Source: an uncultured Eubacterium sp. (lineage in GTDB: Bacteria; Bacillota; Clostridia; Lachnospirales; Lachnospiraceae). Taken from it: a stretch of 52,690 bases of DNA. Position numbers and translations under genes: made by a program. The notes below the pieces were generated by a model. The model ran no database searches. It was given only the letters and a program-made list of their open reading frames with translations, and was not told the DNA's origin. Shown here piece after piece: positions 52,663-52,690 of this stretch (its first letter is position 1; each line of letters starts with the position of its first letter). The DNA is taken from the NCBI GenBank assembly GCA_910584345.1, contig CAJTZX010000028.1:1-52690 (forward strand), in the 5' to 3' direction.

Positions 52663-52690
52663 TTTACCTTTATTCCTTTCTATTTTCTTT

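Overview
The window (about 35% G+C judged by eye) looks like DNA from an anaerobic low-GC Firmicute, most likely a Lachnospiraceae-type Clostridia. The pointers are strong AGGAGG ribosome sites, an anaerobic ribonucleotide reductase (NrdD), the [FeFe]-hydrogenase maturase HydE, a YtvI-type permease, and DUF4317 and DUF4358 proteins. No rRNA, tRNA or CRISPR was recognised.

Layout. 1-2160 is a gene-free origin region: a 67-bp direct repeat, a long AT palindrome, and about 27 iteron-like repeats in two phased blocks. They lead into a Rep_3 (RepB-type) initiator at 2161-3453 (+). From 3.5 kb to the right end nearly every gene lies on the minus strand and so is transcribed toward the iterons. The exceptions are a 50-aa membrane peptide (5.8 kb), a compact tyrosine recombinase (24 kb) and a thioredoxin (39 kb). 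3.5-12 kb holds a membrane protein, a DUF4317 protein, a CarD regulator and an operon LRR protein / VWA-metallopeptidase-like / MoxR ATPase / LarC. 12-24 kb is envelope-centred: a chemoreceptor-like protein, an O-acylation cluster (transglutaminase, DUF4358 lipoprotein, MBOAT, DHHW), Lgt, an LppM-like lipoprotein, a polysaccharide deacetylase, an SDR and YtvI. 24-35 kb has the recombinase, AroB, about 1 kb of noncoding DNA with GTTGCGCAAC-type palindromes, a PPK2, an NlpC/P60 hydrolase, NrdD, PncB and a LytTR protein. 35-52.7 kb has a sulfite/nitrite reductase, an Fe-S aldo-keto reductase, acylphosphatase, thioredoxin, a TtcA-like protein, HydE, a sigma-like protein, an HD hydrolase, a CDF exporter behind a NiCo riboswitch, MATE, a PfoR-type EIIC, Dus, GltX and Xaa-Pro aminopeptidase.

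The unusual point is the combination of a plasmid-type iteron/Rep origin with genes normally chromosomal and often essential (gltX, lgt, nrdD, aroB, pncB). This suggests a chromid or essential-gene plasmid, or a plasmid integrated in a chromosome. Hand-counted base skew is near zero from 4 to 26 kb and clearly C-rich on + from about 27 kb onward. That fits forks leaving the iterons in both directions and meeting somewhere in the middle of the window, which would make the window close to a complete circular replicon of about 53 kb. This is inference and needs a circularity test.

Other items of note are two diverged copies of an unrecognised, apparently structured element (38.8 and 44.4 kb, opposite strands), a sigma-70-like protein with no region 4, and several hairpin-rich intergenic stretches.
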